Shown in pieces: positions 33,791 through 45,924 of a stretch of DNA of 64,000 bases (the first letter of the stretch is position 1; the number at the start of each line of letters is the position of its first letter). This DNA comes from Cephalotus follicularis (Eukaryota; Streptophyta; Magnoliopsida; Oxalidales; Cephalotaceae), in the NCBI GenBank assembly GCA_001972305.1, contig BDDD01000023.1:541707-605706 (forward strand), read 5' to 3'. The position numbers and the translations under genes are program-made. The notes below the pieces were generated by a model. It saw only the letters and a program-made list of their open reading frames with translations. It did not search any database and had not been told where the DNA came from.

Positions 33791-34396
33791 TCAGCTACAG
33801 CGCCTACTGGGCCAGGAAGTAGTTGTGGTACGACAGCGGGACCGTCACAGAGAAAGGACACCAGCAAGGGCGTCGCAAAAGGTAGAGTTTTCGTACTTGC
33901 TCAGACAGAGGTTCCAGAGTCGACTTCCGTTGTTGGAGGTACTTTGTATATATATGGTTTTTCTGCTAGAGTGTTGATGGATTCTGGAGCATCGCATTCT
34001 TTTATGTCTGCAAGTTTTGCATCTTGTTTAGATGTCACCCCTGACTGCATGTCATATATGCTTGATGTGAGTACACGAACTGGGACTTCTATGTACACTT
34101 ACTCGATATATAGGAGTTGCGAGATGTGTATGGCAGGCATTTCTTTGTATGCACATTTGATAGTACTGCCTATCCGTGACTTCGATGTTATACTGGGGAT
34201 GGATTGGCTTTCAACACACCGTGCTCGTATGGATTGTTATAATAAAACTGTGAATTTTTTTCTGACTGACGGAACGACATTCCAGTTCAAGGGAGACAAA
34301 GGGTTCTCGACACCGATCATATCCTTTATTCGAGCATCGAAGTATCTACAAAAGGGATATGAGGGGTACCTGGCTTTTGTAATTGACCGAAATTAA
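33791..34396 (+). pseudogene. pol: Element A protease region
   Basis: The open frame 33743-34396 covers the second CCHC knuckle, a Ser/Thr-rich linker and an aspartic protease with active site LMDSGASHSF, then [11 protein letters not shown]. The catalytic DSGA is intact. The frame ends at a TAA at 34394-34396, and RT follows in the same frame from 34406. The protease would cut the Gag-Pol polyprotein in the particle. Element H (63082-64000) encodes a closely similar protease. Confidence 0.85.
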
Positions 34397-34405
34397 GAGA
34401 ACGGT

Positions 34406-34771
34406 TTGATCCTGGAGGAGATCCCAGTGGCGTGTGAATTTCCGGGTGTGTTTCCTGACGACTTGGGATCTTTACCACCAAAAAGAAGTATGGAGTTCAT
34501 TATTGATCTTGTTCCTGGAACGGCTCATATCTTTAAATCACCTTATCGGATGGCTCATGCCGAGTTGCGAGAGCAGAAGTTACAGTTACAAGACCTGATT
34601 GATAAGGGTTTTGTTAGACCAAGTGTTTCTCCGTGGGGTGCGCCGGTGTTATTTGTCAAGAAGAAAGATGGGTCGATGAGGCTCTGCATCGACTACAGAA
34701 TGTTGAATAACGCAACTATCAAGAACAAGTATCCTTTACCCCACATTGAGGAGTTATTTGACCAGTTGCAA
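34406..34771 (+). pseudogene. pol: Element A RT, 5' part, cut by composite C
   Basis: It encodes the N-terminal part of [52 protein letters not shown] and [15 protein letters not shown]. The next base begins the LTR of composite C, preceded by target copy tgcaa (34767-34771). The remaining RT resumes at 48092 in the same frame. Confidence 0.9.
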
Positions 34772-37458
34772 TGTAACACCCCCGATCTGTGGGAGTCGCC
34801 ACAGTGCATAATACCGAAACTAAACAGATTATATCAGATCAAATACGTTCATCTTTATTAAAAACGTGATGGTTTAAAGCCTAACCAAAACATATAAAAA
34901 CTGATCATAAACTGAAGCTTATTCAAAATCCAAAAGTCATAAACTGAAATAACACATTGTTTAATTATCGGGTTCCACTATGACCACATAACATAAAAGG
35001 ATCAGCCACTAGACGATCCTCAGACATATGGGAGTCACTCTCATCACACATTGCCCCTTTGCTCCTGATAACCTGCCGCACGGAAACAAAAACGCGGCTG
35101 AGCAAACCTCAGTACGGATATAGAATATAAAACAGTAACAATATTTTAAAGCAGGAAGATTTCAAAAGTATCTTAAAACAGAAATCTTAAGCAATAAAAT
35201 AATGTAAAACATACTTTATAAATGCCTACGACAAAACATATAAAACAAGTTCATAACTTGAAACCAGAAAGTGTACCGTTCCAAAACATAGGATCCATAA
35301 ACTGAGCACCAAAACCCAAAACATATCATATAGTAGCAAGGGGTTCGCGACACCCACGTTGCCAAATGGAATTGCAGTATACGGCACTACACATACAATT
35401 CCCATATCCCAAAACATATCCCAATAACATATAACTAGGATCGATCCATACGCCTTTATCCCAAATCCGATCTACGGATATCCCAGAGAGACGCCGTAAA
35501 CTAATCACACCGTTACGGAAAGTGTCATGCCCCCGTGTCAGGCTTACAGCATGCCTATGGTACCCCCATAGGTGGTTATAAAAGCTCAGTATTTCACCAT
35601 TTCCAAAAATATGATTTCATCAAATCATTTTAAAATAAAAACGTTTCCCAAACCATTACCATAAATCGTACTCAAACGATATAGTTTCACATACTGTCAT
35701 GATCAACTCATTTAATTTTCACAATAAAGAGATGATTGCATATCATTTCGTAAATACATCATAACTGATTTCATAAAGTCAGAATATTTACTTCATGAAA
35801 TATCAAATGACTTTATTTCCAAAAGCCCAAATATACGGAATTCATAAACCAAAAGGAAGCATATTCATAAAACCAAACGATAACAAAACCAGAATCTGTA
35901 TTTAATCTCAAACAGAACTGAAACAGTAAGAATGTGTCAAGGAACGAAGAATCCGTACCTTGTGCGATCACAAATAAGCTTACGAATAACTTAAAAGTCC
36001 CACGTAGCACACAAATCTATACGATACGAAAACATTCATATAAGGGTCTAAAATTCATTTCGGGCATAAAACATAAATCATAATGGTGTTTACAAATAAA
36101 CCCGGATTATCGGAAGAATAAACGAATGAAAACAGAAGTTTACAGGACAAACCAGCCGACTGTTTGAAGAATCCAGTCGACTAACAATGGGTGGCAGTCG
36201 ACTACACAACAGGGCCAGTCGACTACACAACCTGGACTTGCAGACAGTCGACTGGATCAGGGGTCCAGTCGACTACTCAACTGGACAGTCGATTTGTTCA
36301 TAAGGGTTGTCGACTGTTCTGGGTATCAGAACAGCAGTTCAGTGCAGTTTGTGCAATTTTAGCAACCAAGACTTGGATTTTTCGACACTAGAAGGTTACC
36401 AACACGTAAAACAATTTCATATGACATGTTAAACATTGTTACAACGCAGAATTCGACATAAGCATGTTGACAGAAAAATCTTTCAATGTGACAGGGACTT
36501 TAAACCATTGCATACTAACATTTAATCCAATTTTGTCCACTATCACCATTACATGCATCAAGCCAGATTGTATATCACTTCCTAGATGTCTACAGACGGC
36601 TGCTAACACATGGTTACTTGACAGAAGAACAAGGATGCCGAAACCATAATTAAATTCATCTCTAGCAACCAAAGTTCATAGTTTTGACAACAATGATCCA
36701 AAAACAAATTACTAAGGCATAATAATGCAGAAAACCAACCTGTTGGATGTCAAAAACGATTGCAGGAACACCAATACGAATGACACAATAGCTGATCAAA
36801 ACAAAACGAAAGGAAGACATAAAAATTCAAGCCTGCCAACAATACCAATATTGCCAAGGACGATTCCTATGTAGAAATCATGAAGAACTAACCTGTTTAA
36901 TGAAGCAAGAACACAAAGAAGACAGTGACTCTTCCAATGGCAGGTTCGGCAGCAAGGAGATATGGCAAAAAAGAAGGCTTGACATACATATATAGCAACA
37001 TAATCCAAAACGGAAAAGAAGAGGAGATTAGGGAAAGAATAAGGAAACAATGAGACAAAATCATATTGATATGGAAGGAGGGGATTATTGCCGTGTAAGA
37101 ATTATGATGGAAGGAGAGAATTCGGGAGAGAGAGTTTGAGAGGGAGAGATGTCGTGAGAGGGGGAGAGAATTTGAGAGGAAATAAAAGGAAAATAACAGA
37201 AAAGGGAAAATAAAGAAAAGGAAAGATTAAAAATAAAAGATGGTTTTTTAAAAAGGCTTTTAAAATTGATTTATGGAATTAATAATAATAATAATATAAC
37301 TAATTTACCCAAGCCCAAAAGTCCATACTAACAAACCCAAATAAATTTAAGGCTGGTATCAGTCAGCCCCAAATATAAACCCAACGTAAACATACAATTT
37401 CATAACGAAACAAATAAAACCCGTAAGGAAAATACGTACAGGTAAGCAGGGTATTACA
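34772..37458 (-). repeat. Composite C left LTR (3' LTR, complete)
   Basis: The 2687-bp LTR starts TGTAATACCCTGC and ends GGGGGTGTTACA on the minus strand. It is followed on the minus-strand 5' side by the polypurine tract ctttttaggggggg-tgga (37459-37476 in + coordinates). It holds the best CAGTCGACTG array of the window. No gene was found. Confidence 0.9.
36153..36316. repeat. CAGTCGACTG array, 8 copies, 21-bp pitch (left LTR)
   Basis: Copies start at 36153, 36174, 36195, 36216, 36245, 36266, 36286 and 36307, with steps of 21, 21, 21, 29, 21, 20 and 21. The core agtcgact is perfect in five copies. The homologous arrays at about 40084-40248 and 46783-46947 in the other two LTR copies keep the same spacing. 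Confidence 0.92.
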
Positions 37459-37511
37459 TCCACCCCCCCTAAAAAGAAGATTTCATCCCGAAATCTAAAC
37501 ATACACATACC

Positions 37512-39765
37512 TTATACGAACAAACGAGGGTATCGTTCCCGAATGTGCTCCTCGATCTCCCAAGTAGCTTCACTTTCGGGATGGTTCCTCCATAACACCT
37601 TCACAAACGGAACGGTCTTGCTACGCGTAACCCGCTCATGTAGATCCAAAATAGCCTCTGCCTCCTCATCATAAGATAAATCCTCCCGAATGTTGTCCAA
37701 AGGATAATGGACCACGTGTAGGGGATGATAGTGATAACCCCTCAACAAGGACACATGGAACACATCATGAACATGAGATAGCTGTGGAGGCAAATCTAAC
37801 CGATACGCAACTGCGCCAACCCTCTCTAGAACTTCAAATGGTCCTATAAACCGAGGACTCAACTTTCCTTTCAATCCAAACCGTCGGATGCCTTTCCAAG
37901 GTGAAACTTTTAAGAACACATGTTCACCTACCTTGAACTCCAAATCCCTTCGATGTTTATCCGCATAACTTTTCTGCCTAGATTGAGATGTCTTTAATCT
38001 CTCCCTTGCGATTGCCACTTTCTCAGTAGTAATTCGTGCTATCTCTGGTCCCTCGATAACCCTTTCTCCGACTTCATCCCAGCATGTCAGAGCTCGACAC
38101 TTCCTCCCATAAAGAGCTTCAAACGGAGCCATGCGAATACTAGCATGCCAACTGTTATTGTAGGCGAACTCCACTAGACTCAAATACTCATCCCAGCTCC
38201 CAGTCCAGTCCAAAGCACAAGACCTCAACATATCTTCTAAGGTCTGAATGGTCCTTTCAGTCTGCCCATCTGTCTGAGGATGGAAAGCTGTACTGAAATT
38301 TTGTCTAGTACCCCAAGCTTTCTGAAATCCCTTCCAAAACCGTGAAGTGAAACGGGGATCTCTATCAGAAACAATAGATACAGGAGTCCCATGCAGTCTC
38401 ACAATCTCCTGCTGGAAAACCTCCGCCAAGCGGTCCACAGTAAAGTCCTCACGGATTGCCAAGAAATGAGCTGATTTGGTCAACCGATCCACAACAACCC
38501 AAATAGCATCATTTCTTCTGTAAGTTCTCGGCAAACCAGTAACAAAATCCATCGCAATACTCTCCCATTTCAATACTGGAACTTCTAAGGGCTGTAACAA
38601 ACCACTAGTTCGCTGGTGTTCGATCTTAACCTGCTGACAGACCAAACACTTCCCGACAAACTCTGCTACATGCCTCTTCATTCCGCTCCACCAAAAATTT
38701 TCCTTCAAGTCCCTATACAGTTTCGTAAAACCCGGATGTATAGAGAACGGAGAGCTATGCGCTTCAGATAAAACAACATCTCTGATAGAAGTATCTGCCG
38801 AAACACACAACCGACTACCCAACCAGATCACTCCATGCTCATCCACACGAAACTCTGACTGTTTACCCTTTTCAACATGCTGAACCAAGGCCCAAAGTTC
38901 ACCGTCATCATTCTGAGCAGCCTTAATTCGAGATATAAGGGTAGGTTCCATATACATTCCCGCCATATATCCATCCAAACCTCGAACAAACAGATTCAAA
39001 TCCAATCGCTCCATGTCTGCTATCAAATGCGACTGCGTAACCAAAGCCGCCACACTCCCAAAACTCTTCCTACTCAGAGCATCAGCTACCACGTTTGCTT
39101 TACCGGGATGGTACTGAATATTCAGATCGTAATCTTTCAAAAGCTCCAACCAAAGTCTCTGACGCATATTCAACTCCTTTTGCGTGAAGATGTACTTGAG
39201 TCTCTTATGATCGGTAAAGACGTCACAAGTTTCTCCATACAAGTAGTGCCTCCAAATCTTCAACGCAAACACAACTGCTGCCAACTCGAGATCATGTGTA
39301 GGGTAATTCAATTCGTAAGGCTTCAACTATCTCGAAGCATACGCTATCACATGACCATGCTGCATCAGAACACAACACAAACCCTATTTAGAAGCATCAC
39401 TATAAATCTGGTATCCTCCCGACCCAGATGGTAAACAGAGAATCGGTGCAGACACAAGACCGTTCTTCAACTTCTCGAAGCTTGCTTCCCGTTCATCATT
39501 CCATAAAAACTTCGCTCCCTTCCTCGTAAGCTGAGTTAGTGGCAAGGCTATAGAGGAGACGCCTTCCACGAACCGCCTATAGTAACCAGCTAAACCCAGA
39601 CAGCTCCTAACCTCCGATACTGTAGCAGGTCTCAGCCATTTAGTAATAGCTTCCACCTTAGCAGGATCCACAGTAATCCCTTCCGCTGTAACCACATGGC
39701 CTAAAAACGCCACCTGTTCCAACCAGAACTCACATTTTGAGAACTTTGCGTATAGCTGATTCTTC
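37512..39765 (-). pseudogene. pol: Composite C pol, copy 1 (partial RT, RNase H, integrase, chromodomain-like tail)
   Basis: It duplicates the 3' half of the pol at 41443-43696; I saw no base difference. It begins inside RT, just before the [11 protein letters not shown] motif, joined at 39765/39766 to LTR sequence. In-frame stops follow SDASK (about 39386) and SR (about 39329), both TAG where CAG is expected. A 604-codon open stretch (39326-37512) then encodes RNase H and an integrase with intact HHCC and D-D-E residues, as in copy 2. Confidence 0.9.
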
Positions 39766-41389
39766 TACGGAATTCATAAACCAAAAGGAAGCATATTCAT
39801 AAAACCGAACGATAACAAAACCAGAATCTGTATTTAATCTCAAACAGAACTGAAACAGTAAGAATGTGTCAAGGAACGAAGAATCCGTACCTTGTGCGAT
39901 CACAAATAAGCTTACGAATAACTTAAAAGTCCCACGTAGCACACAAATCTATACGATACGAAAACATTCATATAAGGGTCTAAAATTCATTTTGGGAATA
40001 AAACAGAATCATAATGGTGTTTACAAATAAACCCGGATTATCGGAAGAATAAACGGATGAAAACAGAAGTTTACAGGACAAACCAGCCAACTGTTTGAAG
40101 AATCCAGTGGACTAACAATGGGTGGCAGTCGACTACACAACAGGGCCAGTCGACTACACAACCTGGACTTGCAGACAGTCGACTGGATCAGGGGTCCAGT
40201 CGACTACTCAACTAGACAGTCGACTTGTTCAAAAGGGCAGTCGACTGTTCTAGGTATCAGAACAACAGTTCAGTGCAGTTTGTGCAATTTTAGCAACCAA
40301 GACTTGGATATTTCGACACTAGAAGGTTACCAACACATAAAACAACTTCATATGACATGTTAAACATTGTTACAACGCAGAATTCGACATAAGCATGTTG
40401 ACAGAAAAATCTTTCAATGTGACAGGGACTTTAAACCATTGCATACTAACATTTAATCCAATTATATCCACTATCACCATTACATGCATCAAGCCAGATT
40501 ATATATCACTTCCTAGATGTCTACAGAAGGCTGCTAACACATGGTTACTTGACAGAAGAACAAGGATGCCGAAACCATAATTAAATTCATCTCTAGCAAC
40601 CAAAGTTCATAGTTTTGAAAACAATGATCCAAAAACAAATAACTAAGGCATAAAAATGAAGAAAACCAACCTGTTGGATGTCAAAAACGATTGCAGGAAC
40701 ACCAATACGAATGACACAATAGCTGATCAAAACAAAACGAAAGGAAGACATAAAAATTCAAGCCTGCCAACAATACCAATATTGCCAAGGACGATTCCTA
40801 TGTAGAAATCATGAAGAACTAACCTGTTTAATGAAGCAAGAACACAAAGAAGACAGTGACTCTTCCAATGGCAGGTTCGGCAGCAAGGAGATATGGCAAA
40901 AATGAAGGCTTGACATACATATATGGCAACATAATCCAAAACGGAAAAGAAGAGGAGATTAGGGAAAGAATAAGGAAACAATGAGACAAAATCATATTGA
41001 TATGGAAGGAGGGGATTATTGCCGTGTAAGAATTATGATGGAAGGAGAGAATTCGGGAGAGAGAGTTTGAGAGGGAGAGATGTCGTGAGAGGGGGAGAGA
41101 ATTTGAGAGGAAATAAAAGGAAAATAACAGAAAAGGGAAAATAAAGAAAAGGAAAGATTAAAAATAAAAGATGGTTTTTTAAAAAGGCTTTTAAAATTGA
41201 TTTATGGAATTAATAATAATAATAATATAACTAATTTACCCAAGCCCAAAAGTCCATACTAACAAACCCAAATAAATTTAAGGCTGGTATCAGTCAGCCC
41301 CAAATATAAACCCAACGTAAACATACAATTTCATAACGAAACAAATAAAACCCGTAAGGAAAATACGTACAGGTAAGCAGGGTATTACA
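39766..41389 (-). repeat. Composite C middle LTR (truncated)
   Basis: It corresponds to 35834-37458 of the left LTR. Its left part (about 39766-40400) matches the right LTR (46466-47100) rather than the left LTR. Its right part, from about 40930, matches the left LTR. In between, ten sites that distinguish the copies all carry A in this copy. It ends ttaca at 41389, next to a polypurine tract (41390-41407). The array at about 40084-40248 is retained. Confidence 0.88.
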
Positions 41390-41442
41390 TCCACCCCCCC
41401 TAAAAAGAAGATTTCATCCCGAAATCTAAACATACACATACC

Positions 41443-44400
41443 TTATACGAACAAACGAGGGTATCGTTCCCGAATGTGCTCCTCGATCTCCCAAGTAGCT
41501 TCACTTTCGGGATGGTTCCTCCATAACACCTTCACAAACGGAACGGTCTTGCTACGCGTAACCCGCTCATGTAGATCCAAAATAGCCTCTGCCTCCTCAT
41601 CATAAGATAAATCCTCCCGAATGTTGTCCAAAGGATAATGGACCACGTGTAGGGGATGATAGTGATAACCCCTCAACAAGGACACATGGAACACATCATG
41701 AACATGAGATAGCTGTGGAGGCAAATCTAACCGATACGCAACTGCGCCAACCCTCTCTAGAACTTCAAATGGTCCTATAAACCGAGGACTCAACTTTCCT
41801 TTCAATCCAAACCGTCGGATGCCTTTCCAAGGTGAAACTTTTAAGAACACATGTTCACCTACCTTGAACTCCAAATCCCTTCGATGTTTATCCGCATAAC
41901 TTTTCTGCCTAGATTGAGATGTCTTTAATCTCTCCCTTGCGATTGCCACTTTCTCAGTAGTAATTCGTGCTATCTCTGGTCCCTCGATAACCCTTTCTCC
42001 GACTTCATCCCAGCATGTCAGAGCTCGACACTTCCTCCCATAAAGAGCTTCAAACGGAGCCATGCGAATACTAGCATGCCAACTGTTATTGTAGGCGAAC
42101 TCCACTAGACTCAAATACTCATCCCAGCTCCCAGTCCAGTCCAAAGCACAAGACCTCAACATATCTTCTAAGGTCTGAATGGTCCTTTCAGTCTGCCCAT
42201 CTGTCTGAGGATGGAAAGCTGTACTGAAATTTTGTCTAGTACCCCAAGCTTTCTGAAATCCCTTCCAAAACCGTGAAGTGAAACGGGGATCTCTATCAGA
42301 AACAATAGATACAGGAGTCCCATGCAGTCTCACAATCTCCTGCTGGAAAACCTCCGCCAAGCGGTCCACAGTAAAGTCCTCACGGATTGCCAAGAAATGA
42401 GCTGATTTGGTCAACCGATCCACAACAACCCAAATAGCATCATTTCTTCTGTAAGTTCTCGGCAAACCAGTAACAAAATCCATCGCAATACTCTCCCATT
42501 TCAATACTGGAACTTCTAAGGGCTGTAACAAACCACTAGTTCGCTGGTGTTCGATCTTAACCTGCTGACAGACCAAACACTTCCCGACAAACTCTGCTAC
42601 ATGCCTCTTCATTCCGCTCCACCAAAAATTTTCCTTCAAGTCCCTATACAGTTTCGTAAAACCCGGATGTATAGAGAACGGAGAGCTATGCGCTTCAGAT
42701 AAAACAACATCTCTGATAGAAGTATCTGCCGAAACACACAACCGACTACCCAACCAGATCACTCCATGCTCATCCACACGAAACTCTGACTGTTTACCCT
42801 TTTCAACATGCTGAACCAAGGCCCAAAGTTCACCGTCATCATTCTGAGCAGCCTTAATTCGAGATATAAGGGTAGGTTCCATATACATTCCCGCCATATA
42901 TCCATCCAAACCTCGAACAAACAGATTCAAATCCAATCGCTCCATGTCTGCTATCAAATGCGACTGCGTAACCAAAGCCGCCACACTCCCAAAACTCTTC
43001 CTACTCAGAGCATCAGCTACCACGTTTGCTTTACCGGGATGGTACTGAATATTCAGATCGTAATCTTTCAAAAGCTCCAACCAAAGTCTCTGACGCATAT
43101 TCAACTCCTTTTGCGTGAAGATGTACTTGAGTCTCTTATGATCGGTAAAGACGTCACAAGTTTCTCCATACAAGTAGTGCCTCCAAATCTTCAACGCAAA
43201 CACAACTGCTGCCAACTCGAGATCATGTGTAGGGTAATTCAATTCGTAAGGCTTCAACTATCTCGAAGCATACGCTATCACATGACCATGCTGCATCAGA
43301 ACACAACACAAACCCTATTTAGAAGCATCACTATAAATCTGGTATCCTCCCGACCCAGATGGTAAACAGAGAATCGGTGCAGACACAAGACCGTTCTTCA
43401 ACTTCTCGAAGCTTGCTTCCCGTTCATCATTCCATAAAAACTTCGCTCCCTTCCTCGTAAGCTGAGTTAGTGGCAAGGCTATAGAGGAGACGCCTTCCAC
43501 GAACCGCCTATAGTAACCAGCTAAACCCAGACAGCTCCTAACCTCCGATACTGTAGCAGGTCTCAGCCATTTAGTAATAGCTTCCACCTTAGCAGGATCC
43601 ACAGTAATCCCTTCCGCTGTAACCACATGGCCTAAAAACGCCACCTGTTCCAACCAGAACTCACATTTTGAGAACTTTGCGTATAGCTGATTCTTCCTCA
43701 GAATACCAAGCACTATACGAAGTTGATCTTCATGTTCTTCCTTCGATTTTGAATACACAAGAATATCATCAATGAACACAATCACAAACCGATCCAGAAA
43801 CTCATGAAAAACCCGATTCATCAGGTCCATGAAAACTGTCGGTGCATTCGTAAGCCCAAACGGCATCACCAGAAATTCTTAATGCCCATACAGTGTGCGA
43901 AAAGCGGTCTTAGGCACATCCTCATCTTTTATCCGCAACTGATGATATCCAGACCTCAAATCGATCTTAGAAAAATACCGTGCACCTTGGAGTTGATCAA
44001 ACAGGTCATCAATCCTAGGCAAAGGGTATTTATTTCGAACAGTGATTCGATTCAGTTCTCTGTAGTCAATACACAGTCTCATAGATCCGTCTTTCTTTTT
44101 CACAAACAAAACCGGAACACCCCACGGCGAAACACTTGGCCGGATAAAACACCAATCTAACAACTCTTGCAACTGCTCTTTCAGCTCTTGTAATTCAAGC
44201 GGTGCCATCCTATACGGTGCTTTAGATATAGGTGCCACCCCAGGAATGAGCTCAATAGTAAACTCCACTTCCCGTTGCGGTGGCAAACCCGGTAACTCCT
44301 CCGGAAACACATCAGAAAACTCTCTAACCACAGGATAATCTTCAAGGTGAGACTCAACCCTTGAGACATCCGTCACAATAGCCAGAAACCCTTCGGCGCC

Positions 44401-44454
44401 CTTAGCTACCAACTTTTGAGCTTTCATAACTGATATGATCTTGACATCTTTCAT
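41443..44454 (-). pseudogene. pol: Composite C pol, copy 2: RT, RNase H, integrase, chromodomain-like tail
   Basis: RT from 44454: [34 protein letters not shown] and [11 protein letters not shown]. An in-frame TAA at 43881-43879 replaces a Tyr codon expected after YGH. The frame continues with [10 protein letters not shown] and the catalytic [15 protein letters not shown] stops at 43317-43315 and 43260-43258 stand where Gln is expected. The last 604 codons (43257-41443) are open: RNase H with FTDHK and DALSRK, integrase zinc finger H190-H197-C227-C230, catalytic D260, D321 and E357 (spacings 60 and 35), the [10 protein letters not shown] core, and a chromodomain-like end ([23 protein letters not shown]). 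Integrase inserts the cDNA; the tail is thought to guide it to heterochromatin in chromoviruses. Confidence 0.92.
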
Positions 44455-45924
44455 AGGCCGCGAACCCTGACAAATAAAATCAGGTCACTCCACATCTCCG
44501 AACAAAATCCTCCGAGCGTAGCCCGATGGCGCTCCAACCAATCCATCCCCAAAATAACATCGAAATCATACATATCAAGAGGAAGAAGATCCGCATCTCG
44601 GACCCGATCATCAAAAACAATAGGACAAGAATAAAAACACTCAGATATCACAACAGATGTCCCCATAGGGGTAGAAAGAACCACAGCAGGATCAAACAAC
44701 TGTGAAGGCATACCAAGATGCTGAACGAAAGACCTCGCCACAACCGAGTGTGTCGATCCAGTATCATATAACACATAAGCTCTACGGTTACCAACAGAAA
44801 TAAAACCCGAAACCGTACCTGGAGCATTAGCTGCCTGATGAGCCGTAATTACGAAGACTCGGCCTCCAACATTGCGCTGCCCAGCATTTGCACCATTACC
44901 CTTCCTTTCCTTAGCACGAGGACCCTGACAATCCTTCGCGAAGTGTCCCATCTGCCCACATACAAAGCAAGCCCCACTGACTTTATAAAAGGTACCGACC
45001 AGATGATACCTACCACAAGCATCACACCTAGCAATCTGAACATCGGGGTTACCCCCATCAGCTCCCTGTGCATTTTTCTGGTCATTACCTTGCTGACGTT
45101 GTTGATTACCATCCTTATTCTGCTTGTGATCTTTCTTATGTTGTTTACCTCCTCTGCCCCTATTCCATGAACTGCCTTGACCCTTGTTCTGCTGTCCAGA
45201 ACCTTGTTCATTCCTATTCCACTTCTTATCTCCTTCCAGACGTGCTGCCTGAAAATCCAATCTCTCTAACTCAATATTTTTCGCGGCGTTGGCAACTTCG
45301 GTGACATCCACAAACCTGGAGTTGATCAGCTTTCCCCTAAGCTGGTAATGCAGCTTCCACTTAAACTTTTCAGCTTGCTCTGATGCTGACCCCGCCGCGG
45401 ATCCAGTAAACCCAGCCAATCTAGTGAAACGGGCCAAGAACTCTGAAACTGTCTCTCCATCTTTCTGTCTGGTGTTTACGAACTCTCTAGCATAGGCCTC
45501 CTTATCAGCAGTGGGGAAATACTACTGATAGAAGACATCCCGGAACTCAAACCATGACAGAGCATCTGCATAACCTCCACCCTTAGCTGAATTCAGAGTA
45601 TTCCACCATTTCTGGGCGTCTCCTTCAAGTTTGTAAGCCGCCAACCTTACCTTCTGCTGATCATCACACCTCAGAACATTAAAGATCTTCTCCATGTGCG
45701 CTATCCAATGTTCAGCTTCCATCGGAGTCACAGCCGAATTGAAAGACTATGGCCTCTGTTTTTGAAACCGCCAAGCCAAACCTGAGTAGGTGTGCCATGC
45801 CTAACCCCAGATTCCATACCCATCTGAACCTCTGCCGGAGCATTCTCTTCAACAACTTGTTCCCGATGCTGTTGTTGCATCACACGATTCACTTCCTGAG
45901 CAACTGCCTGACGAACCAACTCAT
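44451..45924 (-). pseudogene. gag: Composite C gag and protease
   Basis: The gag start is missing: at about 45925 the LTR joins directly to the codons of an ELVRQAVAQEV segment. A frameshift near 45765 is followed by WIAHMEKIF, the KLEGDAQKWW motif and, after a TAG (CAG-like) at 45524-45522, REFVNTRQKDGE and the FTRLAGFTGSAAG stretch. The open stretch 45437-44451 includes a Gln/Lys/Asn-rich linker, a Cys/His-containing segment, one CCHC knuckle (CFVCGQMGHFAKDC) and an aspartic protease with intact YDTGSTHS and VILGMDWLERH. A frameshift near 44515 separates protease from RT. The gag is homologous to that at 56478-57545. Confidence 0.88.

Noticed and set aside
36153..36316. CRISPR-like array of regularly spaced short repeats
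   Set aside because: The repeat is a 10-bp palindrome with about 11-bp spacers, tolerates changes, and lies in a plant LTR with no cas genes. Size and context do not fit CRISPR.
38877..39434. Plus-strand open frame of 185 codons, also present at 42808-43365
   Set aside because: It is antisense to the RNase H/integrase region of composite C pol. Its length follows from the coding strand and it resembles no protein family.
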